The notes beneath the pieces were generated by a model. It did no database searches. It was not told where the DNA came from and saw only the letters and a program-made list of their open reading frames with translations. The translations under genes and the position numbers were made by a program. Positions 1-8,476 of a stretch of DNA of 42,194 bases are shown piece by piece (the stretch's first letter is position 1; each line of letters opens with the position of its first letter). The stretch spans positions 1 to 42,194 of IMG/VR virus record IMGVR_UViG_3300023172_000061; one strand, written 5' to 3'. Source of the stretch: a virus.

Positions 1-2772
1 AGTTAAAATGATCCCAAGTAACTCTTTTTCAAATTCTCTTCTTTCTCTTTTTGAAAGTTGTCTTGTTTCAAGAAAATCAAACGCTCCAGCATTAAACAAT
101 GCTTTTGCTTTATTTGCGCCAAGACGCTGCTTAGGAGAAGGACCATCTACTTCACCGTTCTTCTTTTTAGAAAGAAACTCTTTGTTTTGACTTTCTAACA
201 AAGCAAGCATTTGGTCATAAGATTCAAATGGACGATTCTCAATTACCCATTCTGCGCCCTTTGATACTCCCTTAATATCTTTTAAACCAAGATAAATCTC
301 TCCGTCAATAATATCCGTCTGAAACATAGACTTATTAACATCTGGTGGGTTTACTTTAATACCCATACGTTGTGCTTCCGCGATGAAGCGAGGAACATCA
401 TCTCTTGTATCTTCCTTTCGAATACATGCAAGTAAATATTCAGCAGGATACATATATTTAGTCCAAAGAGTCCAAAGAGTGATAATTCCATACGCAACAG
501 AATGTGCTTTATTAAAGGCATACTTAGAAAACCCAAGAAGTTCGTTCCACAACTCGTTTGCAGACTTTTCATCCATGTTTTGGATGGCCTTTTCCATGTA
601 ACGAGGATAGAACTCTTCCATTTCTTTTACTTTCTTTTTACCCATAATTCGACGCACATCATCTGCCTCTTCAAGAGTAAAACCCATCTTTGTAAACAAA
701 GAGATTACCTGCTCTTGATATACAAAAACGCCGTATGTATCTTCAACAATGTCTGCAATAAAGGGATGAAGAACTTCATAATCAGTTCCCCCTCTTCTGT
801 CTATATACATATCAACATATCCGGCTCTAAGGGGGCCGGGTCGGTTAAGTGCAACAAGCACAGCGAGGTCTTCAATATTTCGACACTTCATATGAGAAGC
901 AATCCTTTTTGCAATACCTCCATCTTCTACTTGGAAAACTCCAATAGTTAGACCACGATCTAGAAGATCCCAAAACTTTTTATTCTCTAGATCTTCGTTA
1001 TGATGTAACTTCTTGAAATCCCAATCAACATCATGATTTCTTTTAATTAACATCTGTGCTTCTTTAAGAACAGAAAGATTCTTAAGGGCAAGAAAATCTA
1101 ATTTCATAAACCCAAGACTTTCAATTTCATGCATATCGAATTGAGTTGCAATTTCGCCATCTTTGCGACCCGCGCTTTTATCTAATCTAAGAGGACAAAT
1201 AGCAGCAAGAGGTTCATCGCCAACAACAAAACCACTAGCATGAACACTGCTGGCAAATATTCGACCATGCAAGTCTCCTGCGAGATTAAATAGATCTGGA
1301 TACTTTGCAATCCAGCCTTGTAGTTCGCCAACTTCTACAATATCATCCCAATCAGCCATAAGGCCAGCATCTGTAGTTGTATCAACAATGTTTTTAATTT
1401 CTTCAATATCTCTAATAGGTATTTCTAGAAATTTACCAACCCTTTCTAGGGCAGACTTACCATGCAACTTCATAACAGTGCCGATATGAGTTACACAATC
1501 TTCGCCAAAGGTATCACGCATAAATTGCTTGATCTTGTCACGATCTTCAATAGCAAAATCTGTATCAATATCAGGCAGACCACCCTTTTCACGACCTTTA
1601 TTATAAAAGCGCTCAAAGATAAGTCCATACTTAATTGGATCAATATCTGTAATCCCAAGAAGATATGCGACAAGGCTGCCGCCTACAGAACCACGACCCG
1701 GACCTCTAAGAACATCGCTATTTTCAGCATATTCATTAACAAGATGTTCAATCAAAAAGAAATCAGACAGTTCTGCTTCAAAAATAGCGTCAAGTTCTTT
1801 TTCAACTCTTTGCATGTAAATACTTTCAGTATCTAATTCTGACACCTTCTGATAATAACCTTCTTCTACAAGACCAACCAGTTTTGAAGGACCGTCTTGC
1901 CCCCAAGTTGGAATTCTTTTTCTTTTCATTGGAAGTTCAACTTCACTCATTTCAGCAATAATATGAGTATTATTAATTGACTCTTCAACCACACTTTTTG
2001 GAAGGTAGTTTAAAGATTCACGAATCCCATCTTCATCCATGATCCACATGCAAGGTGGGTGATTTCTATCTACTTCTGAAATCTTCTTTCTCATTGACAT
2101 ATTGACAAATGCTTCGTGATTATGATATTGATCACCACAAGCATAATGAGCATCAGTAGCATAGACAAAAGGAATCCCCTTCTTTTGTCCAAGACGTACT
2201 AATTCAGTATTTACTTCTCTTTGATTATCACTGTCATATGTATGAAGTTCTATGTAAAATTTATCATCAAAAATATTTAAATATTGATCTAATATTGACT
2301 CTGCATTTGCTTCTTCAAGAATGGCAGAAGATACTTTACCGCCCATACAAGCAGAAGTCAGAATAAGCCCCTCTTTGTGTTGTTCAAGAATCTCCCAATC
2401 AACGCGAGGCTTATGATAAAACCCCTCAAGGTATGCGCGAGTTGATAGTGTCCAAAGATTATTAACGCCTTCTTGATTATAAGCAAGAATAATCAAATGA
2501 CTTCTATCATTTTTTGGACGATTACCTTTAAGATCAGATTTGTGATGATTTAATCTGCTATCTCTAGCCTGATACGACTCAATACCGAGGATTGGCTTTA
2601 TTCCACGCTCTGTTGCTTTTCTATAAAACTCCACATGCCCAGCCACAGTTCCATGATCAGTTAATGCAACAGCGTTAGAACCAATCTCTTGAACACGATC
2701 AAGAATTTCTTCTACTGTTGCATAACCATCAAAAATAGAATAATGGCTGTGTTGATGAAGTGGTACGGCCAA
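1..2772 (-). CDS. dnaE: DNA polymerase III alpha subunit (DnaE-like), C-terminus beyond window
   Basis: Replicative C-family DNA polymerase. The first 924 codons are present and the frame is open through base 1, so the C-terminal part lies outside. The translation opens AVPLHQHSHYSIFDG, a PHP-domain metal motif, followed by ALTDHGTVAG. A mid-protein GPGRGSVGGSLVAYLLG and GLPDIDTDF give the palm acidic residues (E. coli counterpart PDFDVDF), and later NRPGPL and GVFVYQEQ match the fingers region. I chose a TTG start at 2772 because AGGAGA (2777-2782, overlapping the RNase H stop) sits just upstream and the PHP motif begins immediately after. It is the last gene of the replication operon seen here, downstream of primase, ssDNA-binding protein and RNase H. 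The family call is firm; the exact start is less so. Confidence 0.95.
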   Translation of the reverse strand, partial: MAVPLHQHSHYSIFDGYATVEEILDRVQEIGSNAVALTDHGTVAGHVEFYRKATERGIKPILGIESYQARDSRLNHHKSDLKGNRPKNDRSHLIILAYNQEGVNNLWTLSTRAYLEGFYHKPRVDWEILEQHKEGLILTSACMGGKVSSAILEEANAESILDQYLNIFDDKFYIELHTYDSDNQREVNTELVRLGQKKGIPFVYATDAHYACGDQYHNHEAFVNMSMRKKISEVDRNHPPCMWIMDEDGIRESLNYLPKSVVEESINNTHIIAEMSEVELPMKRKRIPTWGQDGPSKLVGLVEEGYYQKVSELDTESIYMQRVEKELDAIFEAELSDFFLIEHLVNEYAENSDVLRGPGRGSVGGSLVAYLLGITDIDPIKYGLIFERFYNKGREKGGLPDIDTDFAIEDRDKIKQFMRDTFGEDCVTHIGTVMKLHGKSALERVGKFLEIPIRDIEEIKNIVDTTTDAGLMADWDDIVEVGELQGWIAKYPDLFNLAGDLHGRIFASSVHASGFVVGDEPLAAICPLRLDKSAGRKDGEIATQFDMHEIESLGFMKLDFLALKNLSVLKEAQMLIKRNHDVDWDFKKLHHNEDLENKKFWDLLDRGLTIGVFQVEDGGIAKRIASHMKCRNIEDLAVLVALNRPGPLRAGYVDMYIDRRGGTDYEVLHPFIADIVEDTYGVFVYQEQVISLFTKMGFTLEEADDVRRIMGKKKVKEMEEFYPRYMEKAIQNMDEKSANELWNELLGFSKYAFNKAHSVAYGIITLWTLWTKYMYPAEYLLACIRKEDTRDDVPRFIAEAQRMGIKVNPPDVNKSMFQTDIIDGEIYLGLKDIKGVSKGAEWVIENRPFESYDQMLALLESQNKEFLSKKKNGEVDGPSPKQRLGANKAKALFNAGAFDFLETRQLSKRERREFEKELLGIILT

Positions 2773-2780
2773 GTTTTCTC

Positions 2781-3365
2781 CTAGATATTAGTTATTGGGA
2801 TTGGATCACCTTGACTCTTGCGAGCCTCTTTAGCAAGTTTATCACAATAATCGTTTAACTTATCACCACTATGGGCTTTTACTTTTATAAACTCAACATC
2901 GTTTATATTCAACAAATAAATTAACTCTTTCCAAAGAACGGCATTTGGTGTAGCCAATCCATTTCTTTTAACCCAATTATTTTTTTCCCAGTCTTTCCAC
3001 CAAGAATTTTTAAGGGTGTTAATCATATAAGCAGAATCAGAGTAAAGTTCTATTTGACACTTTTGATTTACAAGAGACTTTATGCCCTCAATTGCTGCTT
3101 TAAGTTCCATGCTGTTATTTGTAGCACCAACCTCATAGCCATAGTTTTGGTTAATAAAGCCTTCTTCGCCTAAAATAATATAAGCCCAACCACCTTCATT
3201 GGTAACATGCGAAGAAGAACCGTCTGTATATAAATAGTAGAGGGGGAGGTCTTGCCTCCCCCTCTTTTTGTTTTTACTTTGCTGCTGCTTGTCGCTTAAT
3301 CCGTTCGAAAGCAGATTCTGCATCCTCTTCTGCTTCTGCGTTTTCCTTCTTGCGGATTGGACCAC
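2781..3365 (-). CDS. rnhA: ribonuclease HI
   Basis: RNase H-fold nuclease, expected to remove RNA primers from RNA-DNA hybrids. The four acidic residues of the fold are visible: YTDGSSS (first Asp), NNSMELKAAIEG (Glu), LYSDSAYMI (second Asp) and KAHSGDKLNDYCDKLA (His plus last Asp). The open frame begins at a GTG (3365) inside the upstream ssDNA-binding gene and overlaps it by 92 bases. An internal ATG gives a 180-aa alternative. The RNase fold itself starts only around residue 42 at LYYLYTDG, and no ATG, GTG or TTG lies between a strong hairpin (3239-3265) and that point, so translation seems to read through the hairpin. The first 40 or so residues are Lys/Gln/Arg rich and may not be a conserved part of the protein. 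The family call is sure; the start is uncertain. Confidence 0.9.
   Translation of the reverse strand: MVQSARRKTQKQKRMQNLLSNGLSDKQQQSKNKKRGRQDLPLYYLYTDGSSSHVTNEGGWAYIILGEEGFINQNYGYEVGATNNSMELKAAIEGIKSLVNQKCQIELYSDSAYMINTLKNSWWKDWEKNNWVKRNGLATPNAVLWKELIYLLNINDVEFIKVKAHSGDKLNDYCDKLAKEARKSQGDPIPITNI
3239..3265 (+). terminator. 11-bp GC-rich hairpin with T-run on the plus strand
   Basis: AGAGGGGGAGG (3239-3249) pairs perfectly with CCTCCCCCTCT (3255-3265) around a 5-base loop. On the plus strand it is followed by TTTTGTTTTT, the form of an intrinsic terminator. No plus-strand gene feeds it, so it would stop antisense transcription. On the minus strand it lies just after the ssDNA-binding stop and inside the RNase H frame, and could attenuate or stabilise that mRNA. 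Confidence 0.6.
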
Positions 3366-4125
3366 TATTATTCTCTTCCTTGTTTACATACATTTGCTTT
3401 TGAGTTTGCCAAAGGTCTTCGTTTCCAAGATACATCTCATACCTCTCCTTAGAACCAAGTCCTTCAAGAATCTCATTAATTGAGGGAATGTTTATATCAC
3501 GATAGTCAATCAATTCTGCCTTATCAACTTCATACCCATGATAAGTTGTTGACTGATCTGCTCCTTCACGAATGATCTTCCAAGGATTGGCAGTAATAGG
3601 GCCAATCTGATCACTGTGGCTAGTGAACTGCTGCCAGAAGTTTTGAGCAGCCTGAAATACAACGACGTACTCAGGGAAAAAGATTTCTGTACCATCCTTA
3701 GTAGTATACTCATTTCCACGAATGTTAAAAGAAGCAATATCTGAAATTCTTTTAGTTGACGCAGATGAATCGTATACAGGATCAAGCAATACCGCTACAG
3801 CAGCAAAATTTTCCTTCGGAACGTGACCAATCTTGTCACAAAGAATACAGGAACCATCTCCATCATCCCAAGCATCCATCTTGCGACAGGCAAAATCACG
3901 ATAACCCGTCTTTGTTTCTCCATTCTGTTCCCAAGAAACCTTCACATAACGGTGAAGGCTCACTAGAGGCACTTCATCAATATCAGTAAAAAATTGAAGG
4001 AAAGCCTCTTCTCCATCCTTAAGGGAAAGGAAGGGAACAAAGTCAGTTGCACGATGGGTTCTTGCACCACCGCCACCTTGACTCTTCTGCTTAATCAAAT
4101 CACTACCTGTTTTAAATGTCGGCAT
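3274..4125 (-). CDS. putative single-stranded DNA-binding protein
   Basis: 283-aa soluble protein. The N-terminus (residues 1-30) is basic and glycine-rich (KSQGGGGARTHR). A central region has cysteines that could bind zinc (FACRKMDAW then SCILCDKIGH, near residues 80-105). Hydrophobic beta-rich stretches follow (FFPEYVVVFQAAQNF), then a charged C-terminal segment with an acidic run (AEAEEDAESAFER) before a short basic end. Basic core, cysteine pair and acidic tail recall T4 gp32-like ssDNA-binding proteins, and the gene sits between primase and RNase H. The assignment is inference from layout and position; I see no diagnostic motif. The start ATG is preceded by a purine-rich GAAAGAAAGTGAG and an extended -10 promoter at 4169-4177, so this gene probably begins its own transcript. 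Confidence 0.55.
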   Translation of the reverse strand: MPTFKTGSDLIKQKSQGGGGARTHRATDFVPFLSLKDGEEAFLQFFTDIDEVPLVSLHRYVKVSWEQNGETKTGYRDFACRKMDAWDDGDGSCILCDKIGHVPKENFAAVAVLLDPVYDSSASTKRISDIASFNIRGNEYTTKDGTEIFFPEYVVVFQAAQNFWQQFTSHSDQIGPITANPWKIIREGADQSTTYHGYEVDKAELIDYRDINIPSINEILEGLGSKERYEMYLGNEDLWQTQKQMYVNKEENNSGPIRKKENAEAEEDAESAFERIKRQAAAK

Positions 4126-4168
4126 TATGTCTCACTTTCTTTCGTGTTTTTGACTTGCCATAAAACAT

Positions 4169-4177
4169 ATTATATCA
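4169..4177 (-). promoter_or_regulatory. extended -10 promoter upstream of ssDNA-binding gene
   Basis: TGATATAAT on the minus strand. Transcription would start near 4162, leaving a leader of about 37 bases before the ATG at 4125. I see no good -35, which is normal for TGn extended -10 promoters. The same 9-mer pattern recurs at several gene starts in this window. Confidence 0.6.
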
Positions 4178-4180
4178 AAT

Positions 4181-4336
4181 TTATTCTTTATTTTCATTTA
4201 ATTCTTTATTAAGTTCTTCTTTTTCTTCCTTAGTCAATTGATCATAATTTACTTTACCAACTCTTCTAAAGTAATTTTGAACTTTTTCAGTTTTGACTGT
4301 AAGAGATTCAGAATTTGTAAACTTTGTAAAAGCCAT
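4181..4336 (-). CDS. hypothetical 51-aa protein
   Basis: Small charged protein beginning MAFTKFTNSESLTVKTEK. I chose this ATG because TGGAGGAAATA is an excellent ribosome binding site directly upstream; the frame is open further but has no comparable site. Its ATG shares one base with the primase stop (TAATG), so the two are probably translationally coupled. The C-terminal half is lysine/glutamate-rich and likely helical (LTKEEKEELNKELNENKE). I do not recognise it. Its place between primase and ssDNA-binding protein suggests a replication accessory, without direct support. Confidence 0.75.
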   Translation of the reverse strand: MAFTKFTNSESLTVKTEKVQNYFRRVGKVNYDQLTKEEKEELNKELNENKE

Positions 4337-5313
4337 TATTTCCTCCAGTGGACGTAATATTCTGCTTTGTTCAAATACTTCTCCCACTCATCGTAGGGGA
4401 TATCAGCAGGGTCGCCCTTCGGTACTTCAACAGGAGGGACTATATAAACTTCGCAATAGTCCTTCAGATAATTAAGTGCCGTTAAAGTGGCTTTTGCTCC
4501 TGCTTCATCGTTATCAAACCATAAAAATATATTCTTATAGTCCCACAACAAAGACATTTGCTCTTCTGTTATTGAAGCCCCAAAAGTGGCTACAACATTA
4601 TGATAACCAACACCCCACATTATTGCAGCCGTCTTTGGTGACTCAACAACAATTATATAATCTGTATCATTATTGCATTTACAATCTTTATGATAAAGGG
4701 TAGTTGCCTTTGGAAAATCAAGAGTATTTATATACTTTGCTCTTTTTGTTCCGCTCAAATCTCTCGTTTGCCAACCGACAATTTGATTATTAACCATATG
4801 AGGGAAAATAACACCGTCTTGCTTTTCATCATAGGTAATCATAAAATGCTCTATTGCCTCGTCTGTTAAACCTTGGGTATACATCCACGGATGCTTTTTA
4901 TTTTCGTGTGATATTTTATAAAAAGGAAGTTCTCTTTTCCCAATAGTTTTTCTTGGAGGCTCTTCTTCTAAAACTCTAGCAAGAAGTTCTTCTTTATCCC
5001 AATCATCATCAAGTATATTAAAATAATTAGATTCAATCCATTTTTCCGATTCATCATAAGAATCGAATCCTTTGATTTGATAAACCATATTAACAATGTT
5101 TCCACCGCCACATGCAAAACAGTGGTACAAACCATACTTATTAGAAGTTGGATTAATGTTTATACTAAAACTTGGATTACTATCATCATGAAAAGGACAA
5201 CGGCACCATAGTTCGCCGCGAGAGTCTTCATAAAACTCTTCGTCAGGAAGGATATCTTTAACAATATTTTCTACCGGGATTTTATTCCGATGCTCTTGAA
5301 ACAACCGGGCCAT
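4336..5313 (-). CDS. DnaG-like DNA primase (CHC2 zinc finger and TOPRIM)
   Basis: Makes RNA primers for phage replication. The N-terminal CHC2-type zinc-binding domain is visible as LWCRCPFHDD (near residue 37) and YHCFACGGGN (near residue 65). The TOPRIM catalytic domain follows with YIIVVESPKTAAIM (the acidic first motif), a GASIT turn, and FLWFDNDEAGAKAT (the DxD motif) near residue 265. At 325 aa it is shorter than bacterial DnaG and lacks a clear C-terminal helicase-interaction domain, as is common in phages. The ATG at 5313 lies inside the helicase gene (32-base overlap) with only a weak ribosome binding site, so expression may depend on helicase translation. Gene order loader, helicase, primase is a classic replisome block. 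Confidence 0.93.
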   Translation of the reverse strand: MARLFQEHRNKIPVENIVKDILPDEEFYEDSRGELWCRCPFHDDSNPSFSININPTSNKYGLYHCFACGGGNIVNMVYQIKGFDSYDESEKWIESNYFNILDDDWDKEELLARVLEEEPPRKTIGKRELPFYKISHENKKHPWMYTQGLTDEAIEHFMITYDEKQDGVIFPHMVNNQIVGWQTRDLSGTKRAKYINTLDFPKATTLYHKDCKCNNDTDYIIVVESPKTAAIMWGVGYHNVVATFGASITEEQMSLLWDYKNIFLWFDNDEAGAKATLTALNYLKDYCEVYIVPPVEVPKGDPADIPYDEWEKYLNKAEYYVHWRK

Positions 5314-6523
5314 TGAATGTAAATTCTGTTTTGTTTTGCAAGTTTATCTTTATACCCCACATAGCGTTACTTTTACAGTATCTTCCTTCAAGGATTCTCA
5401 TTCTTACCATATTCAAATCTGCTTCGTCCTCATTTCTATGAAGAGCAATAAGAAGATCTGCTGTTTCTTCAATTGAACGAGACAAACCGATCTTATCTGC
5501 GCCAGCAAGATCTTCTACTTGAGCGGCTTCACGATTAAACTGACAAACACAAATATATGGAATTTCTTGTTTTGTAGCAGCAACCTTCATTGCATGAACA
5601 ATTGACTTGGTATTCTCGTCTGTTCTGCCAGAGTTATTTTCTGGATGGACAAAAGAAAGTTGATCAACTAGAACAACATCGGCATCTACCTTAGTTGATT
5701 CAAGAACAAAATTCGAAACCTTACGCTCTTCAAATCCGGGGTGAACAATATAAGCGGGACCAAGAGCATTGAACTCTTCCATTGCTGTTTCAATCTTTTT
5801 CCATTCTGAAGGCATCAATGAATTCTTTACCATCCTGCTATAACTTACTCCACTTACCATGCACATCAAACGCTTATACATATCTTTTTCAGTGAGTTCT
5901 AGAGTAAATAAGATCGGCACAAGCCCTTGTCTTCTCTGTTCAACAAAAGCATTTAGTAAAAACCAAGACTTAAATCTTTTAGGACGAGCCACAAAGAATG
6001 TTAGATGGCCCGGGCCTGCGCCACCTGTATGCTCATCAACATCCGGGAATCCATATGTAGCGCCTTGCTCGCTATTTTCAGCAGACTGCTTAAACTCTTC
6101 AATAACCTCTTTATAGTCTTCAGAAGAAAGAATATGCTTCTTACTGCTTACTTGTGACCACATATTGTGAGCATTAGAGATTAGAGTTTCAACAAAATGC
6201 TCTGGCTCTCTAGCGTCTGCCAAGTCATTAAGAATAGACTTATGACGAGAACGGATAAACCTCTCCTTAAGTTTATCCGCAAGAAAAGCAGGCTCTACGC
6301 TTGGGCCTGTCTTTTGGATATTCTCAAACTCGTAATCAATAACCTTTTCATTAGGTGGAGTTCCATACTCTGTTAGATAGTTAAAGATGAATTGTACAAA
6401 TGGTTTCAGGTTGGTATCTCTAACCATATGAGGACCAACACCAGCATTCTTAAGTTCAATAAGGTTTTCTGGAACTAGAATTTGTTGAACAAGTTCGTTA
6501 TCAAGATCAATTCTATCACTCAT
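5282..6523 (-). CDS. DnaB-like replicative helicase
   Basis: RecA-fold hexameric helicase expected to unwind the fork. The N-terminal part (about residues 1-150) is helical, as in DnaB. The RecA domain begins near residue 165 at GFPDVDEHTGGAGPGHLTFFVARPKRFKSWFLL. In this Walker A region the usual GxxxxGK[ST] is changed: the second Gly-Lys-Ser is Phe-Lys-Ser. Walker B is DVVLVDQLSFV (near residue 290), and ICVCQFNREA matches the DnaB motif H3 region. The altered P-loop keeps the Lys-Ser pair, so ATP binding may persist. It overlaps the loader by four bases (ATGA) and the primase by 32. Role is confident from fold and context. Confidence 0.9.
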   Translation of the reverse strand: MSDRIDLDNELVQQILVPENLIELKNAGVGPHMVRDTNLKPFVQFIFNYLTEYGTPPNEKVIDYEFENIQKTGPSVEPAFLADKLKERFIRSRHKSILNDLADAREPEHFVETLISNAHNMWSQVSSKKHILSSEDYKEVIEEFKQSAENSEQGATYGFPDVDEHTGGAGPGHLTFFVARPKRFKSWFLLNAFVEQRRQGLVPILFTLELTEKDMYKRLMCMVSGVSYSRMVKNSLMPSEWKKIETAMEEFNALGPAYIVHPGFEERKVSNFVLESTKVDADVVLVDQLSFVHPENNSGRTDENTKSIVHAMKVAATKQEIPYICVCQFNREAAQVEDLAGADKIGLSRSIEETADLLIALHRNEDEADLNMVRMRILEGRYCKSNAMWGIKINLQNKTEFTFNGPVVSRASE

Positions 6524-7296
6524 CGAATGGGCCTTACCTCTTTGTTTGTAATTAACATATCAACTATATCTTTTGCTTGTGATGCTCTAACATCTGAACC
6601 AGAAACTTGTATCGGAATCTGAACCATATTCAGTAGACTCCATACTCTAGGATACCATTTTTCATGCTGTTCTGTATCCAAGTTCGTGCCAATAAGCGTT
6701 GGCAAAGAGTTTTCTACTCTGTATCTTATCACACTTTCGTATACTTCAGAAAAATATTCGTGCTGACGAGAAGACATAGGTTCAATAACCTCATCAAGTG
6801 CAAAAATTTCAGCAGAACGAACGTTGTTCATTAAATACTTCTTACTATCCACTTCAGAGTATTGGGTAACAACGTTTGTAAAGGAATCAAACCAAGCCTT
6901 ATAACCTTCTTTGATAAGAGACTTGAGTATAAGTATTTGAGCAAACGTTTTGCCTGTTCCTAGTGGTCCATAAAAAGTTACACCACGGCCATATCTTGCA
7001 TTAGAATCAAAGTTTTCTATGTACTCTTCCAAGAAGAGTCTAAGATCATCTTTTTCTTCATATAGATCATCAAAAGAAAGAGAATGATATCTGATCCCGA
7101 TATTTGCATAAAGATAATGTCTTCTTAGGCCCCTCTGAACATCACAATCACATATATGTTCTTCACCTTCGAAAACATACTTTTCATTATCATTACAAGT
7201 TGGGCAAACATTTGCTGTCGCTCTTAAAGTGGGGAATCTTTCCCAAAGATTCTCATATTCACTGTTTGAAATATTTCTCCATACTATATTAGTCAA
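6520..7296 (-). CDS. DnaC-like helicase loader (AAA+ ATPase)
   Basis: AAA+ ATPase of 258 aa that likely loads the adjacent helicase. The N-terminal 60 residues carry a cysteine cluster (VCPTCNDNEKY and HICDCDVQRG) typical of phage DnaC-type loaders with a zinc motif. Walker A is FYGPLGTGKT near residue 112, and Walker B is IFALDEV near residue 165. TLIGTNL near residue 205 fits sensor 1, and R-rich ends follow. The start overlaps the stop of the upstream P-loop gene by eight bases, and its own stop overlaps the helicase start. It sits directly upstream of the helicase, in the usual loader-helicase order. Confidence 0.88.
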   Translation of the reverse strand: MTNIVWRNISNSEYENLWERFPTLRATANVCPTCNDNEKYVFEGEEHICDCDVQRGLRRHYLYANIGIRYHSLSFDDLYEEKDDLRLFLEEYIENFDSNARYGRGVTFYGPLGTGKTFAQILILKSLIKEGYKAWFDSFTNVVTQYSEVDSKKYLMNNVRSAEIFALDEVIEPMSSRQHEYFSEVYESVIRYRVENSLPTLIGTNLDTEQHEKWYPRVWSLLNMVQIPIQVSGSDVRASQAKDIVDMLITNKEVRPIR

Positions 7297-7765
7297 TTGT
7301 TATTATCTTCTCCTTAAGATAAAACTCTTTAATTGCATTCTTAATACATCTGTCCATATAGAAAGAAAAAGTATCCTCTTCTTTTTTATAAGGCAGATAA
7401 TATATCTTATCATACCACAAAGAGTCTAGTGCTATTCTACCCATCGCCATCATATGCCATAAAATATCAAATTTTTTCTCTGTATCTTCTATAAGAGTTG
7501 CTTTATATGCAAAATGACAATATGTATATAGTGGCCCGGCTGTTATTATATAATCTTCTTTTTCATATTTATATTCCTTAAGAAGAACATCTCCAGCGAA
7601 TATAAAATCTGTTCTATAATCACTAAATTGACCTAATGCAAGATCAGTCTTTTTTACAAATTTTTGAGGAAGCCGATCTAAGATTTTTAAATTTCTTTCT
7701 TGACTTATTTTTTTAGCCATCTTACTTTTCCCGCTTCCGGGCGCACCTAACATTAAAATCTTCAT
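7289..7765 (-). CDS. P-loop NTPase, possibly a nucleotide kinase
   Basis: 158-aa protein starting MKILMLGAPGSGKSKMAKKIS, a perfect Walker A at the extreme N-terminus, as in adenylate/thymidylate-kinase-fold enzymes and NadR-like kinases. A likely second-strand acidic motif is TDFIFAGDVL near residue 55, and DYIITAGPLYTYCHFA near residue 75 could be a substrate-site region. I cannot name the substrate. The ATG overlaps the upstream stop as TAATG, so it is co-translated with the coiled-coil gene 7765-8295. It could equally be a small ATPase of unknown use. The position in the replication operon supports a role in nucleotide supply. Confidence 0.7.
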   Translation of the reverse strand: MKILMLGAPGSGKSKMAKKISQERNLKILDRLPQKFVKKTDLALGQFSDYRTDFIFAGDVLLKEYKYEKEDYIITAGPLYTYCHFAYKATLIEDTEKKFDILWHMMAMGRIALDSLWYDKIYYLPYKKEEDTFSFYMDRCIKNAIKEFYLKEKIITID

Positions 7766-8295
7766 TAGTCTTCTTTTTTCCTTGATTTAGAAACAACAAA
7801 AGAAACAGAAGGCTTATCCATTTTAATAGTTTCTTCTAACACATTAAGAAATTCTGGATTTTCTTCCAATCTTTGATTGATTTTTTCTTCGTTTATTTCA
7901 GGAACCATCATTACAATATCTGAAAAGATTTCTGGATAGCCTTTTTGTAATTCCCAAAGGTCTACCCTAACCTTTCCTTTTGATATTCTTCGATAAGCCT
8001 GCCCTCCATCTGAAAATTCCATCTTTTTAGGAACAAACTCATCTTTCTCTTTTATTGTAGCAGTTCTATTGTCTTCATTAATTTTTACAATTTCATATGA
8101 AGGAAATCTTCCTTCAAGATATGAATTTGTATTTTCTACAAACTCTGGAATAAAAACAACTTTAATTTCAGCATCTCTTGCTGAATCTACCAATTCTTCA
8201 AGTTCTTTTTTAAATGTTTTTATTTCTTTATCAATTTCAGATTTTTTATCTTGAAGTTCTTTGATTTTTTCGTAAATATCATTTTGTTCACTCAT
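7765..8295 (-). CDS. hypothetical protein with N-terminal coiled coil
   Basis: 176 aa, not recognised. Residues 1-45 are strongly heptad-like and charged (EKIKELQDKKSEIDKEIKTFKKELEEL). A mixed alpha/beta domain follows (AEIKVVFIPEF, GGQAYRRISKGKVRVDLWEL), with a lysine-rich end. The frame is open to 8361, but the ATG at 8295 has GGAGGAAGATT immediately upstream and overlaps the SWIM-gene stop, so I take it as the start. The stop is shared with the next gene as TAATG. Confidence 0.75.
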   Translation of the reverse strand: MSEQNDIYEKIKELQDKKSEIDKEIKTFKKELEELVDSARDAEIKVVFIPEFVENTNSYLEGRFPSYEIVKINEDNRTATIKEKDEFVPKKMEFSDGGQAYRRISKGKVRVDLWELQKGYPEIFSDIVMMVPEINEEKINQRLEENPEFLNVLEETIKMDKPSVSFVVSKSRKKED

Positions 8296-8476
8296 AATCT
8301 TCCTCCAAAATTTTTTTAACATGAGAACAAGTTCCATTAAAGCGAAACCCCCGGCAATCACAAAAAGGATCGCACAAGGGGTAGCCTATACCTACAACTG
8401 TATATACGTTTCCTCTTGGAGAAACGACTTTTACTTCATTTGGATAATCTTCAATTATTTTCGGTTTTTGATTCAA
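8288..8476 (-). CDS. small SWIM-type zinc finger protein
   Basis: 62-aa protein carrying CDPFCDCRGFRFNGTCSHV near residues 35-53, which matches the SWIM pattern CxC...CxH. SWIM fingers bind nucleic acid or protein partners. The rest is a short N-terminal beta-rich segment (VVSPRGNVYTVVGIGYP). The start is a TTG at 8476 inside the upstream gene (26-base overlap) with a poor ribosome binding site, so translational coupling is likely. A second SWIM finger occurs in the large enzyme at 23015-24997. Confidence 0.7.
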   Translation of the reverse strand: MNQKPKIIEDYPNEVKVVSPRGNVYTVVGIGYPLCDPFCDCRGFRFNGTCSHVKKILEEDYE

